DNA of 64,000 nucleotides from Hafnia alvei (GTDB taxonomy: Bacteria; Pseudomonadota; Gammaproteobacteria; Enterobacterales; Enterobacteriaceae). The notes beneath the pieces are model-generated. The model saw only the letters and a list, made by a program, of their open reading frames with translations. It searched no databases and was not told where the DNA came from. This document shows positions 49,132 through 59,305 of this stretch, piece by piece (the first letter of the stretch is position 1; each line of letters starts with the position of its first letter). The translations under genes and the position numbers were made by a program. The stretch spans positions 1 to 64,000 of the forward strand of contig NZ_FMIQ01000072.1 in assembly GCF_900095695.1 (NCBI RefSeq), in the 5' to 3' direction.

Positions 49132-51324
49132 CTACGCGAGAACTAAAGGCTCCGGTTTACCTAAAAGGTATCCCTGCAGATACTCTACGCCCAATGTAAT
49201 TAATACATCGCGCTGTTCTGGTGTTTCCACATATTCCGCGACGACTTTTAGCTTCATCTCACCGGCAATTTCGCAGATAGATTTAATGATCATCTGATCA
49301 ACGCGGTTACTAGTAATGTTTTTGACGAAGTAACCATCGATTTTGATGATGTCGGCATTCAACTTTTTTAATCGTTCGTAGTTGGCAAATCCAGTGCCAA
49401 AGTCGTCAATGGCAATTTGAAAATGATAGTCGCGTAGCGTGCTGATGCAGTGGTGGGCAGCGGCCGCATTGATGAAGCCTTGCTCTTCGGTTACTTCAAA
49501 AACAACGGCGGAAGGGGGGACTTGGTGCTGCTCAAATATAGCAATAATGCGCTCGGCAATCCCGTGCTGCATTAACGATAGAGGCATCAGATTAACGGAG
49601 AAACATATTTCTTCCGTATCTAGGTTTTGCGCTCGTATGTATTTGACTACGTTCTCTACCATCAGCAGATCGAAGCGTGGGCTAAGGTTAAATTCTGCGA
49701 TCAAAGGAATAAATTTATCTGGCGTAATAATGTCATTGTTATCTTTTAGGCGCGCTAAAATCTCGTAATAGCGGGTACCATTTTTATGCTCAATCGGCTG
49801 AGCATGCAGCACGATGTTATTTTCATTAAGGGCATTTTTGATTTTTTGCAGCAATACGACCCGGTCTGACACCTGACTCGCGACGACCTGATTCCCCTCA
49901 TTGAGGCATAGCAGGCGATCCTCTTGGCAGGCTTTTTCACACAGATAACTTAGCTGGCCAATACAGCGGTGAAGGTTATCTGCCTCTCGATTGAATTCGC
50001 CATAAGATAAACCATAGTGCAGTTCGACCTGAATATTGTTCCAGCTTAGCGGATATTCCTTAAGCTTCTGGCGGAGTGCATTTAAGCGGGGAATATTCTC
50101 GTATTCGCTACCGCACAGAAAAATGAGCAAATCGCAGCTAGGCAATTGATATACATGCTCACCGCTGCCCAGATGGTTATTGATTATGGTAGCAATGCTT
50201 TGTTTACAATGGATCCGCATGCGAAGTCCATAATGGCGACTCAGTAGCTCAAGACTTGAAAGATGTAGATGACATAGCACGCCCTTCGGATGAGCGCGGA
50301 CATGGTGCTCAAGCGCACGCAAATTGGGTAGCTTCGTCATGGGATCGGTTAATGCCATTAGCGCGTAGACTTTCTGCATCCAGTCACTTTTCTTAAACAT
50401 CATCGACAGATAAAAAATAGAAACGGTGAAGGCGATAAATACCGAGGAGATAAAGGTCAGCTCAAAGGCATTATTGGCGATGTGTAAAAAGCTTTTGCTG
50501 TAGGTCAGTAGCATAAGGGCGGTAAACGACCACAGCATAATAATCAAACGGGTGCTCAAACGTTTGATGCCGTAGTTGAAATGAACAAATATGGCTGGGG
50601 CAACAAACCCTGAAAACAATACGGTGTTGAAGGGTAGGCAAAATATAATCAAGAATAGAGCAAGTAACGCGAACCAACAGATATTGATTAGGCGACCTTC
50701 ATTGCTCACGGCCGACTTTAGGTCAAATAAGAAAAAGGTTCGGGCATAGCGCCAATTTAGCAACATTCTTATGCCGTAATAGAATATAACGCTAAAAATA
50801 ACCGCTGCGATGATCAGATTTTGAATATTAATTAGCGTATAGATATCAGCACTCAGACTAAAGTAGCGCTCGAGCGTTGGGGGTGCATCAATGAGCGTGC
50901 CGGAAGCCACAATCATGACTTTCATCCAGAAGGGGGCTATTAATCCCAACCAAAATAGACGGACGCCGATCCCTTTATTGCCGATGTTATAGCGCCAGCG
51001 TTTGCCCAAAATCATCTCAACGATCCATGAACAGCCAGCCAGAGGGATGACGATACTCAAGGTCATCACCACTGCCGATGAGGGCGTGAAGAAGGGGATC
51101 ATCAGATAGCTGATACAGTACGCGGCCGTCAGCGGAATTAATACGTTTCGCCCAAACAGCAGGATCATTGCCGTCGCCAAACTGACGGGTAAATAGGCTA
51201 AATGAACATTCTCGTAATAGATAACGGCATGCGGAGAGATACTGCGAGCGATGGGGAAAAAAAGCAGAGTGACAATAAACGCCGTTATTTGTTTTCTCAA
51301 GTCTGATCTGAATTTAAAAGCCAT
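49132..51324 (-). CDS. PdeF-like c-di-GMP phosphodiesterase (MASE1-GGDEF*-EAL)
   Basis: A 730-residue protein like E. coli PdeF/YfgF (747 aa). N-terminal MASE1-type membrane sensor with about eight helices (1-310), a degenerate GGDEF domain (about 335-480; the signature reads CGSEYE) and a C-terminal EAL domain (about 490-725). The EAL motif reads EILAR, but the other catalytic elements are there: NLMPLSL, EVTEEQ, DDFGTG, KIDGYF, AEYVET and QGYLLGKP. It should hydrolyse c-di-GMP; the GGDEF part cannot make it. In E. coli PdeF works mainly at low oxygen. Monocistronic by spacing. Confidence 0.88.
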   Translation of the reverse strand: MAFKFRSDLRKQITAFIVTLLFFPIARSISPHAVIYYENVHLAYLPVSLATAMILLFGRNVLIPLTAAYCISYLMIPFFTPSSAVVMTLSIVIPLAGCSWIVEMILGKRWRYNIGNKGIGVRLFWLGLIAPFWMKVMIVASGTLIDAPPTLERYFSLSADIYTLINIQNLIIAAVIFSVIFYYGIRMLLNWRYARTFFLFDLKSAVSNEGRLINICWFALLALFLIIFCLPFNTVLFSGFVAPAIFVHFNYGIKRLSTRLIIMLWSFTALMLLTYSKSFLHIANNAFELTFISSVFIAFTVSIFYLSMMFKKSDWMQKVYALMALTDPMTKLPNLRALEHHVRAHPKGVLCHLHLSSLELLSRHYGLRMRIHCKQSIATIINNHLGSGEHVYQLPSCDLLIFLCGSEYENIPRLNALRQKLKEYPLSWNNIQVELHYGLSYGEFNREADNLHRCIGQLSYLCEKACQEDRLLCLNEGNQVVASQVSDRVVLLQKIKNALNENNIVLHAQPIEHKNGTRYYEILARLKDNNDIITPDKFIPLIAEFNLSPRFDLLMVENVVKYIRAQNLDTEEICFSVNLMPLSLMQHGIAERIIAIFEQHQVPPSAVVFEVTEEQGFINAAAAHHCISTLRDYHFQIAIDDFGTGFANYERLKKLNADIIKIDGYFVKNITSNRVDQMIIKSICEIAGEMKLKVVAEYVETPEQRDVLITLGVEYLQGYLLGKPEPLVLA

Positions 51325-51755
51325 CGCGAGTTCGCATTAGTCGGTTAGAGTTAATGTAAGAATATAATTTCACCGCATACATTAAAACGTGTGGGAGAAT
51401 GATATCTGTAGATTACAGTAGAGCTGTATATTCTCTGAATGCCTTAATTGTTACATTTATTATCTATTTTTTCAATTAAACTAATAATTTACAATATAAA
51501 AACAAATTTGAAGTGAGGGAGTATTCATTCACTCTGGTATTCAGCGGAAGAAATTATTCCGCTGGAGATTAATTGCTTATAGTGGCGAGGGTATTATGGC
51601 GGAAGTTTTATTGCCGGATTTTTCTCTGCTCATTTAACAGCAGAGATGTGGTGTATTTGTTATGAGTAATTTAATTCAAATAGAAAAGCCACGATGTATC
51701 CGTGGCTCTGCTAATGGCTCAAATTGTGATAACAATCATCTTATTCATGGTGTCA
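51325..51755. other. Intergenic region eptA-like / pdeF-like
   Basis: About 430 bp, AT-rich, no gene. It should contain the pdeF-like promoter on the minus strand near 51330-51500 and the terminator of the phosphoethanolamine transferase gene at 51683-51707. Confidence 0.4.
51683..51707 (-). terminator. Terminator of the phosphoethanolamine transferase gene
   Basis: On the minus strand, AGCCACG pairs with CGTGGCT and runs into TTTT, 49 bp after the stop. Confidence 0.82.
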
Positions 51756-53390
51756 TCACGGTTTGACTGTCCGGCAGGTTTTAAGGATATCCAAACTAGG
51801 ATCGTATTCCTTGGTTTGAACATTCATCATTGCCAGCATGGTATGGAACAGGTTGTCGTGTGAATAGTCGTTCGTCTTGGCAAGCTTGGCGACACAATCA
51901 CGATCTATCCCATTGGCCTGAACAAAACCATCCGATAGCCACATTTCCATTGGGACTTTTGTTTGCTCATCGGGTGCAAACTTATAAGGCGTGCCATGCA
52001 AATACAGACCGTCTTCGCCTAACGATTCACCGTGATCAGACACATAATACAGTGCGACGTTATAGTCTTTTTCATATCCCTTAAGCCGTTGAATGAACTG
52101 GCTGACAACATAATCGGTATACCTGATGGTGTTATCATAGGTATTGACTAATTCCTGTTGGGTGCAGTTTTCAATATCGCTGCGCTGGCAGTCCGGTACA
52201 AAGAAACGAAACTCTTTAGGATAGCGTTTGTAGTAGGTTGGACCATGGCTGCCGATAAGATGAAAGGCTAGCGTTTTATTTTTCCCGTCATTCGGAATAA
52301 GTTTATCCAAATCGTTTAATAGCACGGCGTCGTAGCAGGTTTCTCCATCGCAAAGATTTTTGTCGCTATTCGTTGGCACTATCTGTGTCGGAATGCGATC
52401 GCAGGCGCCTTTGCAGCCTTCATCATTGTCTTTCCAGTAAGTAGACACGCCTGCTTTTTGCAGGATATCCATCAATCCTTCGCTGTTGCGCGCAATGTTA
52501 TTGTCAAAGTGCGTACGTGGCATATTCGAGAACATACAAGGCACCGAAACGGCGGTCGCTGTGCCGCATGAGCTGACCTTAGAGAAATAAATCAGATCGG
52601 GTTCTTGGCTGGTATAGGGATTGGTTGGGCGCGCATATCCCTGAAGCTGCTGGTTTTGATGGCGAGCGGTTTCACCCACGATTAAAAAGACCAGCGTTGG
52701 TTTGCTGCCCGTTTTTTGCACTAGTTTTGCATCGTCACCGATCTTACGGAACGGAATCGGCTTGGTCATATAGCGGCGATTTATGTATTGCGAAGCGCTA
52801 TAGAGATAGTTAGTTGGCACAATCTCCAAATTTAGCGTGCGGTTATTACGCCCAACGGAGGCGTAGTCTTGGTAATAGAGGCTAGCGACCAAGGCAATAA
52901 TTAAAAGCGAGACCAGCATAGAAACTAAACGCAGCCCAAAGCGGGCGAGAAAACCGTGCGCATAGATAATCTGTGTTCGCATTAATATCACGCAGGGCAG
53001 AATGCCGGTGAACAGCACCCACAATACCACCGAGAAATTATAGTAAGACGAGGCTTCAGCGGGGTTGGTTTCAAAAATATTTTCAATCATTGAACGATCG
53101 AAAATGATCTCGTATTTCAATTGCGCATAGCTAGCAAAGGCGCTAACCACCAGAATGAGGCAAAAGAAAGGCTTGAAAATTGGCTTAAACGTGAACGGTG
53201 TAAAAACAAAGTTCAGCGCGGCAATCAGCACCAGTGGAATTGAAAATGCAAAGCCGAGCTTATAGTTATCTAACGAAGTCAGTATCCGATAAAAATGCAG
53301 TAGAATCGGTAGGTTAACTACGAGAGTGAAGTAAACTGCCAAAATAATGGTCAGTGATAAAAAACTGACTCTCAACGCCTTTCGCTGCAA
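51756..53390 (-). CDS. eptA: Lipid A phosphoethanolamine transferase (EptA/PmrC family)
   Basis: A 544-residue inner membrane enzyme with five N-terminal helices (about 1-180) and a periplasmic sulfatase-like domain. Metal and nucleophile residues are present: E240 (IVGETARHQ), T279 (SCGTATAVSVPCM), and the SDHGESLGE zinc region. Disulfide-forming cysteines (CKGACD, CDGETCYD) match the family. It adds phosphoethanolamine to lipid A phosphates, lowering negative charge and polymyxin susceptibility. Length agrees with E. coli EptA (547 aa). No PmrAB genes adjoin it and no IS element flanks it, so it looks chromosomal and intrinsic. The paralogues EptB/EptC or an MCR-like origin are less likely. 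Confidence 0.88.
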   Translation of the reverse strand: MQRKALRVSFLSLTIILAVYFTLVVNLPILLHFYRILTSLDNYKLGFAFSIPLVLIAALNFVFTPFTFKPIFKPFFCLILVVSAFASYAQLKYEIIFDRSMIENIFETNPAEASSYYNFSVVLWVLFTGILPCVILMRTQIIYAHGFLARFGLRLVSMLVSLLIIALVASLYYQDYASVGRNNRTLNLEIVPTNYLYSASQYINRRYMTKPIPFRKIGDDAKLVQKTGSKPTLVFLIVGETARHQNQQLQGYARPTNPYTSQEPDLIYFSKVSSCGTATAVSVPCMFSNMPRTHFDNNIARNSEGLMDILQKAGVSTYWKDNDEGCKGACDRIPTQIVPTNSDKNLCDGETCYDAVLLNDLDKLIPNDGKNKTLAFHLIGSHGPTYYKRYPKEFRFFVPDCQRSDIENCTQQELVNTYDNTIRYTDYVVSQFIQRLKGYEKDYNVALYYVSDHGESLGEDGLYLHGTPYKFAPDEQTKVPMEMWLSDGFVQANGIDRDCVAKLAKTNDYSHDNLFHTMLAMMNVQTKEYDPSLDILKTCRTVKP

Positions 53391-53599
53391 GGTAAACGCT
53401 CCCCAAAAACCGTTAAATGACCATGTTTGATGAAATAGTGGCCAAGAATTAAGCGTAATAAATAAAACCGCTTTATTGTGGGGCAGATTAGCGAGCCAAA
53501 CTTAAGATAGCCTTAAGCCATCAAGGCTTAAAATGATGAAAGCTCAGTGAGTAAAAATCGCGGAATGCCACCAAAGTGAATAATATTTTTTGATAAAAA

Positions 53600-53628
53600 A
53601 ACGCCGCTTTGATTATCAATGCGGCGTT
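53600..53628 (-). terminator. Terminator downstream of the yodC-like gene
   Basis: AACGCCGC pairs with GCGGCGTT; the plus-strand A7 run gives U-rich RNA on the minus strand. Confidence 0.85.
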
Positions 53629-53671
53629 AAATCATTGGTGTGGTGTGGTGAGATGAAGATATCAGCGATAT

Positions 53672-53854
53672 TTAGCAAACGCCAAAATCACCGTCTTCTT
53701 GGTAGAGCGCCAGATGGGAAGCCGCTATATTTTCCTGTTTTTCGTTTCCTAGTTCATTCCAAGAACAGGTAATATCATCGCCACTCACCGCGACAACCGT
53801 CATACGCGGGCCGCCGCTGGTTTTTTGTACGCTATCACCCACTGAAAAACTCAT
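53672..53854 (-). CDS. YodC-like DUF2158 small protein
   Basis: A 60-residue protein. FSVGDSVQKTSGGPRMTVVAV and ITCSWNELG match the DUF2158 family, whose E. coli member YodC is also 60 residues. A small SH3-like β-barrel is likely. GGAGAG upstream of the ATG is a good ribosome site. Function unknown. It lies alone, with its own terminator. Confidence 0.85.
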   Translation of the reverse strand: MSFSVGDSVQKTSGGPRMTVVAVSGDDITCSWNELGNEKQENIAASHLALYQEDGDFGVC

Positions 53855-54004
53855 GCTTCTCTCCTCAATAAATCGGGTTAAATAACAAACAGAATCCGTT
53901 TATCTTATTGAATGTTCAGATATTCAAATAAAGTATGCTTTATAAAATAGACCAAGCTAGCCCAGATAAATAGTGAAAAGAACCGATGCCTATGGTGATA
54001 AAAA

Positions 54005-54046
54005 TTGAATAACTCTTCGTGAATAACTCTCCGTGAATAACTCTCC
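54005..54046. repeat. Three tandem 14-bp repeats
   Basis: Units at 54005-54018 (diverged), 54019-54032 and 54033-54046 (identical, GTGAATAACTCTCC). Confidence 0.85.
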
Positions 54047-54228
54047 GATAGTGTGGATGCCTATTTCTTCACTCGAATAATTTTTCTGATGCCACAAAAA
54101 ATTTTACTTTAAAAACTCATTGCTTTGTTTTTAAGAGTTATTTTCATTTCAAATACCAGAAAGTAACAACTGGCCACACTTTAATTCACAAATAATATGA
54201 GGTGAACGCTTGTTTTTTTATTAACCGT

Positions 54229-54247
54229 AATGATAATCGGTATCATT
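54229..54247 (+). promoter_or_regulatory. Fur box of the efeUOB operon
   Basis: AATGATAATCGGTATCATT is a perfect 7-5-7 inverted repeat (AATGATA/TATCATT). It matches the 7-1-7 Fur consensus at 12 of 14 positions and lies 50 bp before the efeU start. Confidence 0.82.
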
Positions 54248-54297
54248 ATTCTTACGGTTCTTTACATGCGCAACCTGCGCAGGCAAGAGAGAAAAAC

Positions 54298-55143
54298 ATG
54301 TTTGTTCCATTCCTCATCATGTTCCGCGAAGGCCTTGAGGCAGCGCTGATCGTCAGCCTTATCGCCAGTTATTTAAAGAGAACTCAGCGTTCGCAGTGGT
54401 TGGGCGTTGTCTGGATTGGTGTAATCCTCGCCGCTGCGCTCTGTTTGGGATTGGGTATCTTCATCAATGAAACTACCGGCGAATTCCCGCAAAAGCAGCA
54501 AGAACTGTTCGAAGGACTGGTTGCCGTGGTCGCGGTATGCATTCTGACCTACATGGTGTTCTGGATGCGCAAAGTTTCCCGCTCGGTAAAAACACATCTC
54601 GAAGGGGCGATTGATAACGCACTCAGCGCAGGTAAAGGGCAGGGTTGGGCGCTGGTGGCGATGGTGTTTTTTGCCGTGGCGCGAGAGGGGCTAGAGTCGG
54701 TCTTCTTCCTATTGGCGGCATTCCAGCAAGACGTTGGCATTCAGGCGCCCATCGGCGCGGTGTTGGGGCTGGTCTGCGCCATTCTCGTTGGCATGATGAT
54801 CTATTGGGGTGGAGTGAAACTGCACTTGGCTAAGTTCTTTAAATGGACCAGCCTCTTCATTCTGTTTGTTGCTGCAGGCCTCGCCGCAGGCGCTATCCGC
54901 GCTTTCCATGAGGCTGGGCTATGGAATTATCTGCAAGATATCGCCTTCAATCTCACCGACGTGCTTTCAACCCATTCACTGTTAGGAACCTTTTTAGAAG
55001 GCATTTTAGGCTATCAAGAAGCTCCTTCGGTGAGCGAAGTGTTGGTCTATTTCCTGTATCTGATCCCCGCACTGATTTTCTTCTTCATGCCACAGCGCGC
55101 AGATGTTGCGGCGGTGAACGGTAAAGCGGGTCATTCACGTTAA
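54298..55143 (+). CDS. efeU: Ferrous iron permease EfeU
   Basis: A 281-residue membrane permease of the OFeT/FTR1 family with seven helices, importing ferrous iron, mainly at acid pH in E. coli. Both iron-binding REGLE motifs are present ([13 protein letters not shown] near residue 7 and [14 protein letters not shown] near 124). The frame stays open upstream to 54202, but ATG 54298 gives the family N-terminus and has a GAGAG ribosome site. Unlike the E. coli K-12 copy, which is frameshifted, this gene is intact. Confidence 0.95.
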   Translation: MFVPFLIMFREGLEAALIVSLIASYLKRTQRSQWLGVVWIGVILAAALCLGLGIFINETTGEFPQKQQELFEGLVAVVAVCILTYMVFWMRKVSRSVKTHLEGAIDNALSAGKGQGWALVAMVFFAVAREGLESVFFLLAAFQQDVGIQAPIGAVLGLVCAILVGMMIYWGGVKLHLAKFFKWTSLFILFVAAGLAAGAIRAFHEAGLWNYLQDIAFNLTDVLSTHSLLGTFLEGILGYQEAPSVSEVLVYFLYLIPALIFFFMPQRADVAAVNGKAGHSR

Positions 55144-55187
55144 TGAGTTTTCAATACTATTATCCTATTTTTCAGGGAGTTATTTCT

Positions 55188-56312
55188 ATGTCTAGCACGA
55201 CTTTTCGCCGCACCGCGCTGTCTTTGGCTTTACTGACTTTACCTGCGACCGCGGCGCTTGCCGCCGACGCATTGCCGCAGGTGAAAATCGCGGTCAATGA
55301 CAAACAGTGTGAGCCGATGACGCTCACTATTCCTGCCGGAAAAACCCAGTTCATCGTGCATAACAACAGCCAAAAAGGTCTGGAATGGGAAATCCTTAAA
55401 GGCGTCATGGTGGTAGAAGAGCGTGAAAACATCGCCCCTGGATTTACCCAAAAAATGACGGCAACCCTTGAAGCGGGTGAATACGATATGACCTGCGGGC
55501 TGCTCAGCAATCCGAAAGGAAAAATTATTGTTCAAGCCGCTGACGGTGCAGCCGCGGCGAAGACTGACGCAATGGCGCTGGTAGGACCGATTGCAGAATA
55601 CAAAATTTATGTCATACAAGAAGTTAAACAGCTGGTTGAGCAGACTAAAGCCTTCACCGATGCGGTGAAAAAAGGCGATCTGGCAACGGCACAAAAACTT
55701 TATGCCCCAACGCGTCAGCATTATGAGCGCATCGAACCGATCGCAGAATTGTTCTCCGATCTCGATGGCAGCATCGATGCGCGTGAAGACGACTACGAAC
55801 AAAAGGCTCAAGATCCTAATTTCACCGGCTTCCACCGTCTAGAAAAAGTGTTGTTTGGTGACAAAACCACCAAAGGAATGGACGGTTATGCGGATCGTCT
55901 GATGAAGGACGTGCTCGAACTACAAAACCGCGTGACGACGCTCACCTTTGCCCCAAGCAAAGTTGTCGGTGGCGCGGCAGGTCTAATCGAAGAAGTGGCG
56001 GCAAGCAAAATTAGCGGTGAAGAAGATCGCTACAGCCGCACCGATCTGTGGGATTTCCGTGCCAACGTCGATGGTGCGCAAAAGATTGTGAATCTGCTGC
56101 GTCCGATGTTGGAAAAAGCGAATCCTCAGCTGCTCGCCAAAATTGACGCCAACTTTAAAACAGTCGATTCCATTTTAGACAAATACCGCACCAAAGACGG
56201 CTATGAGTCTTACGAAAAACTCACCACCGCAGATCGCAATGCGATGAAAGGGCCGATCACTGCGCTGGCAGAAGATTTGGCACAGCTGCGCGGTGTGTTA
56301 GGGCTCGATTAA
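55188..56312 (+). CDS. efeO: EfeO, periplasmic iron-uptake protein
   Basis: A 374-residue periplasmic protein with signal peptide ([13 protein letters not shown]). N-terminal cupredoxin-like domain (about 28-125) with [11 protein letters not shown] and MTCGLLSNP, then an M75-type domain with the HxxE metal motif ([11 protein letters not shown]). EfeO is thought to bind iron and hand it to EfeU. The start at 55188 follows GGGAG; the frame extends to 55143 but without a signal-like N-terminus. Same operon as efeU (44 bp gap). Confidence 0.95.
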   Translation: MSSTTFRRTALSLALLTLPATAALAADALPQVKIAVNDKQCEPMTLTIPAGKTQFIVHNNSQKGLEWEILKGVMVVEERENIAPGFTQKMTATLEAGEYDMTCGLLSNPKGKIIVQAADGAAAAKTDAMALVGPIAEYKIYVIQEVKQLVEQTKAFTDAVKKGDLATAQKLYAPTRQHYERIEPIAELFSDLDGSIDAREDDYEQKAQDPNFTGFHRLEKVLFGDKTTKGMDGYADRLMKDVLELQNRVTTLTFAPSKVVGGAAGLIEEVAASKISGEEDRYSRTDLWDFRANVDGAQKIVNLLRPMLEKANPQLLAKIDANFKTVDSILDKYRTKDGYESYEKLTTADRNAMKGPITALAEDLAQLRGVLGLD

Positions 56313-56377
56313 GATCCTCGATGCGCTTAGAACGCTAGTTGCACAAAACTGGAATTCGAAATACTGGGGTTAGAGAA

Positions 56378-57676
56378 ATGAGTGGTAAAGGATGCCCGAT
56401 CACCGGGCTGACAGGGGAGGCAGAAATGCCTTCCCGCCGCCGTTTACTGTTAGGCGCCGGCGCGTTAAGCGGCGCCTTGGTATTAGGTGGAGCAGTAAAA
56501 GCAGATACCGGCACCAAACCGCTGGCGACGGATAAATCCCCCGAGAATGCGCGCTGGCAGAAACAGCCCTTCTATGGGGAACATCAGTCCGGCGTACTGA
56601 CGCCGCAGCAGGCTTCGGCCATGCTGGTGGCCTTTGACGTGCTCGCGACGAATGCTGAAGATTTACAGCGCTTAATGAAATTGCTCACCGAGCGGATTGC
56701 CTTTTTGACGCACGGCGGAGAAGCGCCGCACGCAGATGCCAAATTGCCACCGATGGACTCCGGCATTATGGGGCCAGAAATTTATCCTGATAATTTGACG
56801 ATTACCGTGTCAGTCGGGGATTCGCTGTTCGATCAGCGTTTCGGCTTGGCTGCGCTGAAGCCGCTTCAGTTGCAAAAAATGACGCGTTTCCCTAATGACT
56901 CGCTGGACGCGGCGATCTGCCACGGCGACCTGTTGCTACAAATTTGCAGCAACAGCAACGACAGCGTGATCCACGCGCTACGAGATATTATCAAATACAC
57001 GCCCGACTTACTCAGCGTGCGCTGGCGGCGAGAAGGTTTTATCTCAACCCATGCGGCGCAAAGCCATGGCAAAGAAACGCCGATCAATCTTCTGGGTTTT
57101 AAAGATGGAACGGCGAACCCAAACGCCGATGACAAGCCTCTGATGAACGACATCGTGTGGGCCACCGCCGATCAAAAAGAGCCCGCATGGGCGGTGGGCG
57201 GCAGCTATCAGGCGGTACGTATTATTCGTTTCCGCGTGGAGTTTTGGGATCGCACACCGCTGCAAGAGCAGCAAACCATTTTTGGTCGTGATAAAGCCAG
57301 CGGTGCACCACTCGGCATGGCGCATGAACACGATGAACCTGATTACACGCAGGATCCTGAAGGAAAAGTGATCCCTCTGGATGCACATATTCGTCTGGCT
57401 AACCCTCGAACAAAAGAAACGCACAGTAGCTTAATGATGCGTCGTGGCTACAGCTATTCGCAGGGCGTATCTAACTCCGGTCAACTGGATATGGGATTGT
57501 TGTTTGTGTGCTATCAACACGATCTGGATAAAGGCTTTATTACCGTGCAAAAACGCCTGAACGGCGAAGCGTTAGAGGAGTACATCAAACCGATCGGCGG
57601 TGGATACTTCTTTGTTCTGCCGGGAGTGAAAGATAAAAACCACTATCTAGGTGAGGGACTGTTCCAGAAGGTTTAG
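56378..57676 (+). CDS. efeB: EfeB, Tat-exported dye-decolorizing peroxidase
   Basis: A 432-residue heme peroxidase (DyP type). Tat signal [20 protein letters not shown], the GxxDG motif in [11 protein letters not shown] (catalytic Asp), and the C-terminal heme-binding segments [21 protein letters not shown] are present. In the Efe system it is thought to oxidise iron or release it from heme for EfeO/EfeU. The start is placed at ATG 56378; in the longer frame the twin-arginine motif would be displaced further. A strong terminator follows. Confidence 0.95.
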   Translation: MSGKGCPITGLTGEAEMPSRRRLLLGAGALSGALVLGGAVKADTGTKPLATDKSPENARWQKQPFYGEHQSGVLTPQQASAMLVAFDVLATNAEDLQRLMKLLTERIAFLTHGGEAPHADAKLPPMDSGIMGPEIYPDNLTITVSVGDSLFDQRFGLAALKPLQLQKMTRFPNDSLDAAICHGDLLLQICSNSNDSVIHALRDIIKYTPDLLSVRWRREGFISTHAAQSHGKETPINLLGFKDGTANPNADDKPLMNDIVWATADQKEPAWAVGGSYQAVRIIRFRVEFWDRTPLQEQQTIFGRDKASGAPLGMAHEHDEPDYTQDPEGKVIPLDAHIRLANPRTKETHSSLMMRRGYSYSQGVSNSGQLDMGLLFVCYQHDLDKGFITVQKRLNGEALEEYIKPIGGGYFFVLPGVKDKNHYLGEGLFQKV

Positions 57677-57716
57677 TTTAAATATTAATGAGATAAGAGC
57701 CTAAACTCACAACTCG

Positions 57717-57743
57717 AACGCCAGCATCTTGCTGGCGTTTTTT
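57717..57743 (+). terminator. efeB terminator
   Basis: AACGCCAGC pairs with GCTGGCGTT and is followed by a T-run; it isolates efeUOB from norV. Confidence 0.9.
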
Positions 57744-57806
57744 GTTTTCACCGCTAAAACTCGCGGATACTCCTCAAGGGTTACCCCAAGAAAAAGTGCA
57801 CCCTTT

Positions 57807-57829
57807 AAGTTGCATTTGAAATGCATATT
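57807..57829 (+). promoter_or_regulatory. NsrR operator 1 upstream of norV
   Basis: AAGTTGCATTT-G-AAATGCATATT matches the 11-1-11 NsrR palindrome (AAGATGCATTT-N-AAATGCATCTT) at 20 of 22 positions. It predicts nitric-oxide-relieved repression of norVW. Confidence 0.88.
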
Positions 57830-57845
57830 AAATACTATAATTGCA

Positions 57846-57868
57846 AAGGCGCATTTGAAATGCATATT
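57846..57868 (+). promoter_or_regulatory. NsrR operator 2 upstream of norV
   Basis: AAGGCGCATTT-G-AAATGCATATT matches the same NsrR consensus at 19 of 22 positions, centred 39 bp downstream of operator 1 and ending 29 bp before the norV start. Confidence 0.85.
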
Positions 57869-57897
57869 TAAAAAAGAACAAGAATCAGGAGTGGGTC

Positions 57898-59295
57898 ATG
57901 GCTATTCAGGTAAAAAACAACGTCTACTGGGTGGGTAAACAAGACTGGGAACTGCGCGAATTTCACGGCAGCGAATACTCGACTCACAAAGGCTCTAGCT
58001 ACAACAGCTATCTGATTAAAGAAGAAAAGAACGTTCTGATCGATACCGTCTGGACGCCTTACGCCGCCGAGTTTGTGGCGAATTTAGAGCGCGAAATCGA
58101 TTTAGACAAAATTGATTTCATCATTGCCAACCACGCAGAAAGCGACCACAGCGGCGCATTGCCTGCGCTGATGGCCAAAATTCCGAACACCCCAATTTAC
58201 TGCACCGCCAATGGGGTGAACTCCATCAAAGGTCATTACCACCAAGATTGGAATTTCCGCGTGGTAAAAACCGGTGACTCTATTGATATCGGCAACGGCA
58301 AAAAATTAGTGTTCGTTGAAGCGCCAATGCCGCATTGGCCAGACAGCATGATGACGTACATGACGGAAGATGCGCTGCTGTTTAGCAACGACGCTTTTGG
58401 TCAGCATCTTGCCAGCGCCTGTTTGTTCAACGACGAAATTGACCAAAACGAACTGTATAACGAATGCATCAAGTACTACGCCAACATCCTGACGCCGTTC
58501 AGCAAACTGGTCACGAAAAAGATTGAAGAAGTATTATCACTGAATTTGCCGCTCGATATGATCTGCACTTCGCACGGCATTATCTGGCGCGATAGTCCGG
58601 CGCAGATCGTTGAAAACTATCTCAAATGGGCAGACAGCTATCAGGAAAACCAAATTACCCTGATCTACGACACCATGTGGAACGGCACGCGCACCATGTC
58701 GGAGGCGATTGCTCGCGGTATCCATCTGGCCGATCCTAGCGTGGTGGTCAAACAGTTCAATCTGGCAAACTCAGATAAGAATGACGTACTGACCGAAGTG
58801 TTCAAATCCAAGGGCATTTTAGTCGGTTCTCCAACGGTCAATAACGTAATGCTGCCGCAGGTGGCAGGGTTATTAGAAGAGATGCAGGGCTTGCGCTTTA
58901 CCGGCAAAGCCGCGGCGGCGTTTGGTAGCCACGGCTGGAGCGGTGGTGCCGTCGACCGTATCTCTTCACGTCTGCAAGATTGTGGATTCATGATGATGCG
59001 CGGCATCAAAGCAGAGTGGAAACCGACCGAGGATGCGGTTGCTCAGTGCGAAGCCTTCGGCGCTGAATTTGCCCGTCAGCTTGGCGCTCCGGCATGTTGT
59101 GACAGCGGCTGTGCAGGCGCAGAAAAATCCTCTTCAGGTAAATGGATCTGCCGCACCTGTTCATGGGTTTACGATCCTGAACTCGGTGAGCCAAATCAGG
59201 GGGTTCCGGCAGGTACCGCATGGGAAGACGTGCCAGACAGCTTCCTCTGCCCGGTGTGCCTGATGGGCAAAGACGACTTCTATCCTGCCGACTGA
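57898..59295 (+). CDS. norV: Anaerobic nitric oxide reductase flavorubredoxin
   Basis: A 465-residue enzyme reducing NO to N2O without oxygen. The lactamase-like diiron domain has ligands H79-x-E81-x-D83-H84 (NHAESDHSG), H146 (MPHWPDS), D165 and a later His (CTSHG). A flavodoxin domain follows (about 250-400: [33 protein letters not shown]). The C-terminal rubredoxin has two CxxC pairs ([12 protein letters not shown] and FLCPVC). The linker before rubredoxin is cysteine-rich (CCDSGC). E. coli NorV has 479 aa. AGGAG precedes the ATG. No norR gene adjoins it. Confidence 0.95.
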   Translation: MAIQVKNNVYWVGKQDWELREFHGSEYSTHKGSSYNSYLIKEEKNVLIDTVWTPYAAEFVANLEREIDLDKIDFIIANHAESDHSGALPALMAKIPNTPIYCTANGVNSIKGHYHQDWNFRVVKTGDSIDIGNGKKLVFVEAPMPHWPDSMMTYMTEDALLFSNDAFGQHLASACLFNDEIDQNELYNECIKYYANILTPFSKLVTKKIEEVLSLNLPLDMICTSHGIIWRDSPAQIVENYLKWADSYQENQITLIYDTMWNGTRTMSEAIARGIHLADPSVVVKQFNLANSDKNDVLTEVFKSKGILVGSPTVNNVMLPQVAGLLEEMQGLRFTGKAAAAFGSHGWSGGAVDRISSRLQDCGFMMMRGIKAEWKPTEDAVAQCEAFGAEFARQLGAPACCDSGCAGAEKSSSGKWICRTCSWVYDPELGEPNQGVPAGTAWEDVPDSFLCPVCLMGKDDFYPAD

Positions 59296-59305
59296 GGAAC
59301 ATATT

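Larger units (their letters stand above)
53855..54297. other. Intergenic region upstream of efeU
   Basis: About 440 bp without a gene, very AT-rich. It holds three tandem 14-nt units at 54005-54046 (GTGAATAACTCTCC, the first copy imperfect) and the Fur box of efeU at 54229-54247. Confidence 0.5.

Noticed and set aside
51756..53390. Acquired mcr-type colistin resistance gene
   Set aside because: No insertion sequences or plasmid genes flank it and its sequence features follow chromosomal EptA.
57677..57897. NorR enhancer sites and a sigma-54 promoter upstream of norV
   Set aside because: No triple GT-N7-AC array or -24/-12 GG/GC pair was evident; the region is explained by two NsrR palindromes.
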